Positions 6,254-7,817 of a stretch of DNA of 7,817 nucleotides are shown piece by piece (the stretch's first letter is position 1; every line of letters starts with the position of its first letter). The notes below the pieces were generated by a model. It saw only the letters and a list, made by a program, of their open reading frames with translations, ran no database searches and was not told the origin of the DNA. Both the position numbers and the translations under genes were made by a program. The stretch comes from Myxococcales bacterium (GTDB lineage: Bacteria > Myxococcota_A > Polyangia > Polyangiales > Polyangiaceae), in contig JAAFHJ010000215.1 of assembly GCA_013298325.1 (NCBI GenBank), forward strand, positions 1 through 7,817, given 5' to 3'.

Positions 6254-7817
6254 TCACCGCTTCCGGCGGAGCCAAAGTTCGAGCGTAAGCAGCAGGAAGA
6301 GGCGCTGCCCGTGGTCCATCGTTTCTGCGTCATGTTCCGCACGCAAGCGATCGATCACGCCCGGTTGAAGGAGCCGGCGCACCTCGGCGGAGGGGCCGAA
6401 TAGGTCGTCAAGCGCAGCTCGAAGCGGCCCGCGGAACCAGGTGCCGAGCGGCACGCCGAAGCCCATTTTCGGCCGACGAGCGATGTTTGATGGGAGAAGA
6501 TCTTCGAAGGCCTTCTTGAAAAGCCACTTTCCGGTGGTTCCCCGCCGGTGGAAGCGCGCCGGGAGCCGAAATGCGAATTCGGTAAGCGCCTTGTCCAAGA
6601 GGGGGGCACGTACCTCAAGGCTATGGTGCATGCTGGAACGGTCCGTCTTTACAAGAAGATCGCCAGGCAGGTAAGAACGGTAGTTGTTCGCCAAGATTCT
6701 GTGCGCGGCAAAGTCATTCGCATCGTCAATGCGGGAAACAAATCGACGAATGCTTGAACCAGAATCCCGAAACTCCGGGCGGAGAACATCATCTGTTCGG
6801 CCGGCGAAGTAGGGCATGTACCCAACGAGGCGCTCACCAAGCGGCAATGCCGCGCGCGTGAGGAAGCGTATCGCCTTCCCTTGCAGCGTGCGCTCGCTCG
6901 CGCCCATCGGGAGCCGACGGGCAACCAGAGAGAGGCCATCGCGCACGAGCATCGGGACGTGTTCGGTTGCCTCGGCGGCAAAAAACCTCTGATATCCGTA
7001 AAAGAGTTCGTCCCCACCATCGCCGGAGAGCGCGACTGTCACGTGCTCACGGGTGAGTCGCGACACGACACTCGTCGGGATCGCTGACGAATCACCAAAG
7101 GGGCCGTCATGGGCGCCAACGAGATCGTCGAGAAGGTCAAGGCTCGACGGTTCAATGCGGAATTCGGTGTGGTGCGCACCGAAACGGCCGGCGACGTCGC
7201 GGGCGAACGCAGTTTCGTCGTAGCGAGCGTCGCCAGCAAACCCGATGGAAAACGTCTTGACTCCAGGCCCCTTCGCTTTCGCCAAGAGTCCGACAATTAC
7301 CGTAGAATCGACGCCTCCCGACAGGAATGCTCCGAGCGGTACGTCGGCCTCAAGGCGCCGCTCGACGGCCGACGTCACAAGACGACGTAGCTCGGCCGCC
7401 GCTGTCCGGACGTCCAACGCCTCAAGCGACGGATCGACGGCGGGAAGGTCCCAGTAACGGGAAACGTGAGGAACTGCGCCCGCGTCGAGCACGAGAATAT
7501 GCGCCGGCGGAACCTCGAGCACCCCCTCGTGGAAGGTCTCGGGCCCGGGGACGTAGCCAAGCGCAAGAAGACCGGCGAGCGCGGAGAGTTTTGGACGCAG
7601 CGCGATGCCTGACGCTTCCAGAGCTTTCGGCTCTGAACCGAAGCGCAATTCCTGGCCGTCAAACGTGTAAAAGAGCGGTTTCTTCCCCGCGCGGTCGCGC
7701 CCCAACAGAGCACGCCGCTTCGATCCGTCAAAGATACAGAACGCGAACATCCCGTCGAGACGGTCGACGATCGAGTCACCAAACGCCCGATATCCCTCGA
7801 GAATCACCTCACTGTCG
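6254..7817 (-). CDS. asnB: Asparagine synthase (glutamine-hydrolysing), AsnB-type amidotransferase, N-terminus outside window
   Basis: The protein uses ATP to activate a carboxylate (aspartate in true AsnB) and transfers ammonia from glutamine. The frame is open to the window edge and gives 520 residues. The first visible ones, DSEVILEGYRAFGD, match roughly residues 75-90 of AsnB proteins, so the catalytic Cys2 and the first glutaminase strands lie beyond 7817. The GTG at 7807 is therefore not the real start. The glutaminase part includes LDGMFAF, RDRAGKKPLFY (40-50) and FGSEPKAL (59-66). The synthetase domain has the PP-loop SGGVDST (166-172), SGDGGDELFYGY (264-275), YLPGDLLVKTDRSSM (382-396), VRAPLLD (402-408) and KMGFGVP (450-456), and it ends in LELWLRRKR as usual. 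All visible catalytic motifs are intact. It faces the fusion transferase gene tail to tail. Beside polysaccharide genes, AsnB paralogues may amidate uronic acids or other glycan parts, so true asparagine synthesis is likely but not certain. Confidence 0.95.
   Translation of the reverse strand, partial: DSEVILEGYRAFGDSIVDRLDGMFAFCIFDGSKRRALLGRDRAGKKPLFYTFDGQELRFGSEPKALEASGIALRPKLSALAGLLALGYVPGPETFHEGVLEVPPAHILVLDAGAVPHVSRYWDLPAVDPSLEALDVRTAAAELRRLVTSAVERRLEADVPLGAFLSGGVDSTVIVGLLAKAKGPGVKTFSIGFAGDARYDETAFARDVAGRFGAHHTEFRIEPSSLDLLDDLVGAHDGPFGDSSAIPTSVVSRLTREHVTVALSGDGGDELFYGYQRFFAAEATEHVPMLVRDGLSLVARRLPMGASERTLQGKAIRFLTRAALPLGERLVGYMPYFAGRTDDVLRPEFRDSGSSIRRFVSRIDDANDFAAHRILANNYRSYLPGDLLVKTDRSSMHHSLEVRAPLLDKALTEFAFRLPARFHRRGTTGKWLFKKAFEDLLPSNIARRPKMGFGVPLGTWFRGPLRAALDDLFGPSAEVRRLLQPGVIDRLRAEHDAETMDHGQRLFLLLTLELWLRRKR

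Noticed and set aside
7807..7807. GTG at 7807 as the start of the AsnB gene
   Set aside because: The frame remains open to the window edge with the conserved DSEV residues before it, and the N-terminal Cys and glutaminase start must lie outside the window.

Overview
The window is GC-rich bacterial DNA (roughly mid-60s percent GC by eye, with G/C favoured at third codon positions) and densely coding on both strands. The proteins look like those of a free-living Gram-negative bacterium. The base composition, the Ala/Pro-rich tail-anchored protein and the style of the sugar genes would suit a myxobacterium-like (Myxococcota/deltaproteobacterial) genome. That placement is an impression; no rRNA or other marker is present to confirm it.

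Layout: (1) 1-180, + strand, the 3' end of a gene for a hydrophobic membrane protein, cut by the window edge. (2) 177-2726, + strand, hrpB, a complete DEAH-type helicase gene whose GTG start overlaps the previous stop in a GTGA junction. (3) 2752-3261, - strand, a small Ala/Pro-rich protein of unknown function with one C-terminal transmembrane segment, convergent to hrpB. (4) 3262-3471, a divergent intergenic region of about 210 bp. (5) 3472-4443 and 4463-6253, + strand, a two-gene unit: a soluble NDP-sugar epimerase/dehydratase/decarboxylase of the extended SDR family, then a membrane protein that joins a WecA/MraY-type sugar-1-phosphate transferase to the membrane and Rossmann modules of CapD/PglF-type enzymes. 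(6) 6254-7817, - strand, most of an AsnB-type glutamine-dependent amidotransferase, lacking its N-terminal part at the window edge and convergent to the fusion gene with no base between the stops.

From about 3472 onward the window looks like the edge of a surface-polysaccharide locus. The SDR would shape a nucleotide sugar, the polyprenyl-phosphate transferase would load a first sugar phosphate onto the lipid carrier, and the AsnB-like enzyme could amidate a sugar or simply make asparagine. The left part (membrane protein, hrpB, tail-anchored protein) has no visible link to that pathway.

I found no tRNA, rRNA, CRISPR array, insertion sequence or prophage signal, and no clear rho-independent terminator. 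The most unusual item is the domain architecture of the 4463-6253 gene: it carries the accessory half of a CapD/PglF enzyme without its catalytic SDR half. I do not see a clear new multi-gene system beyond that.
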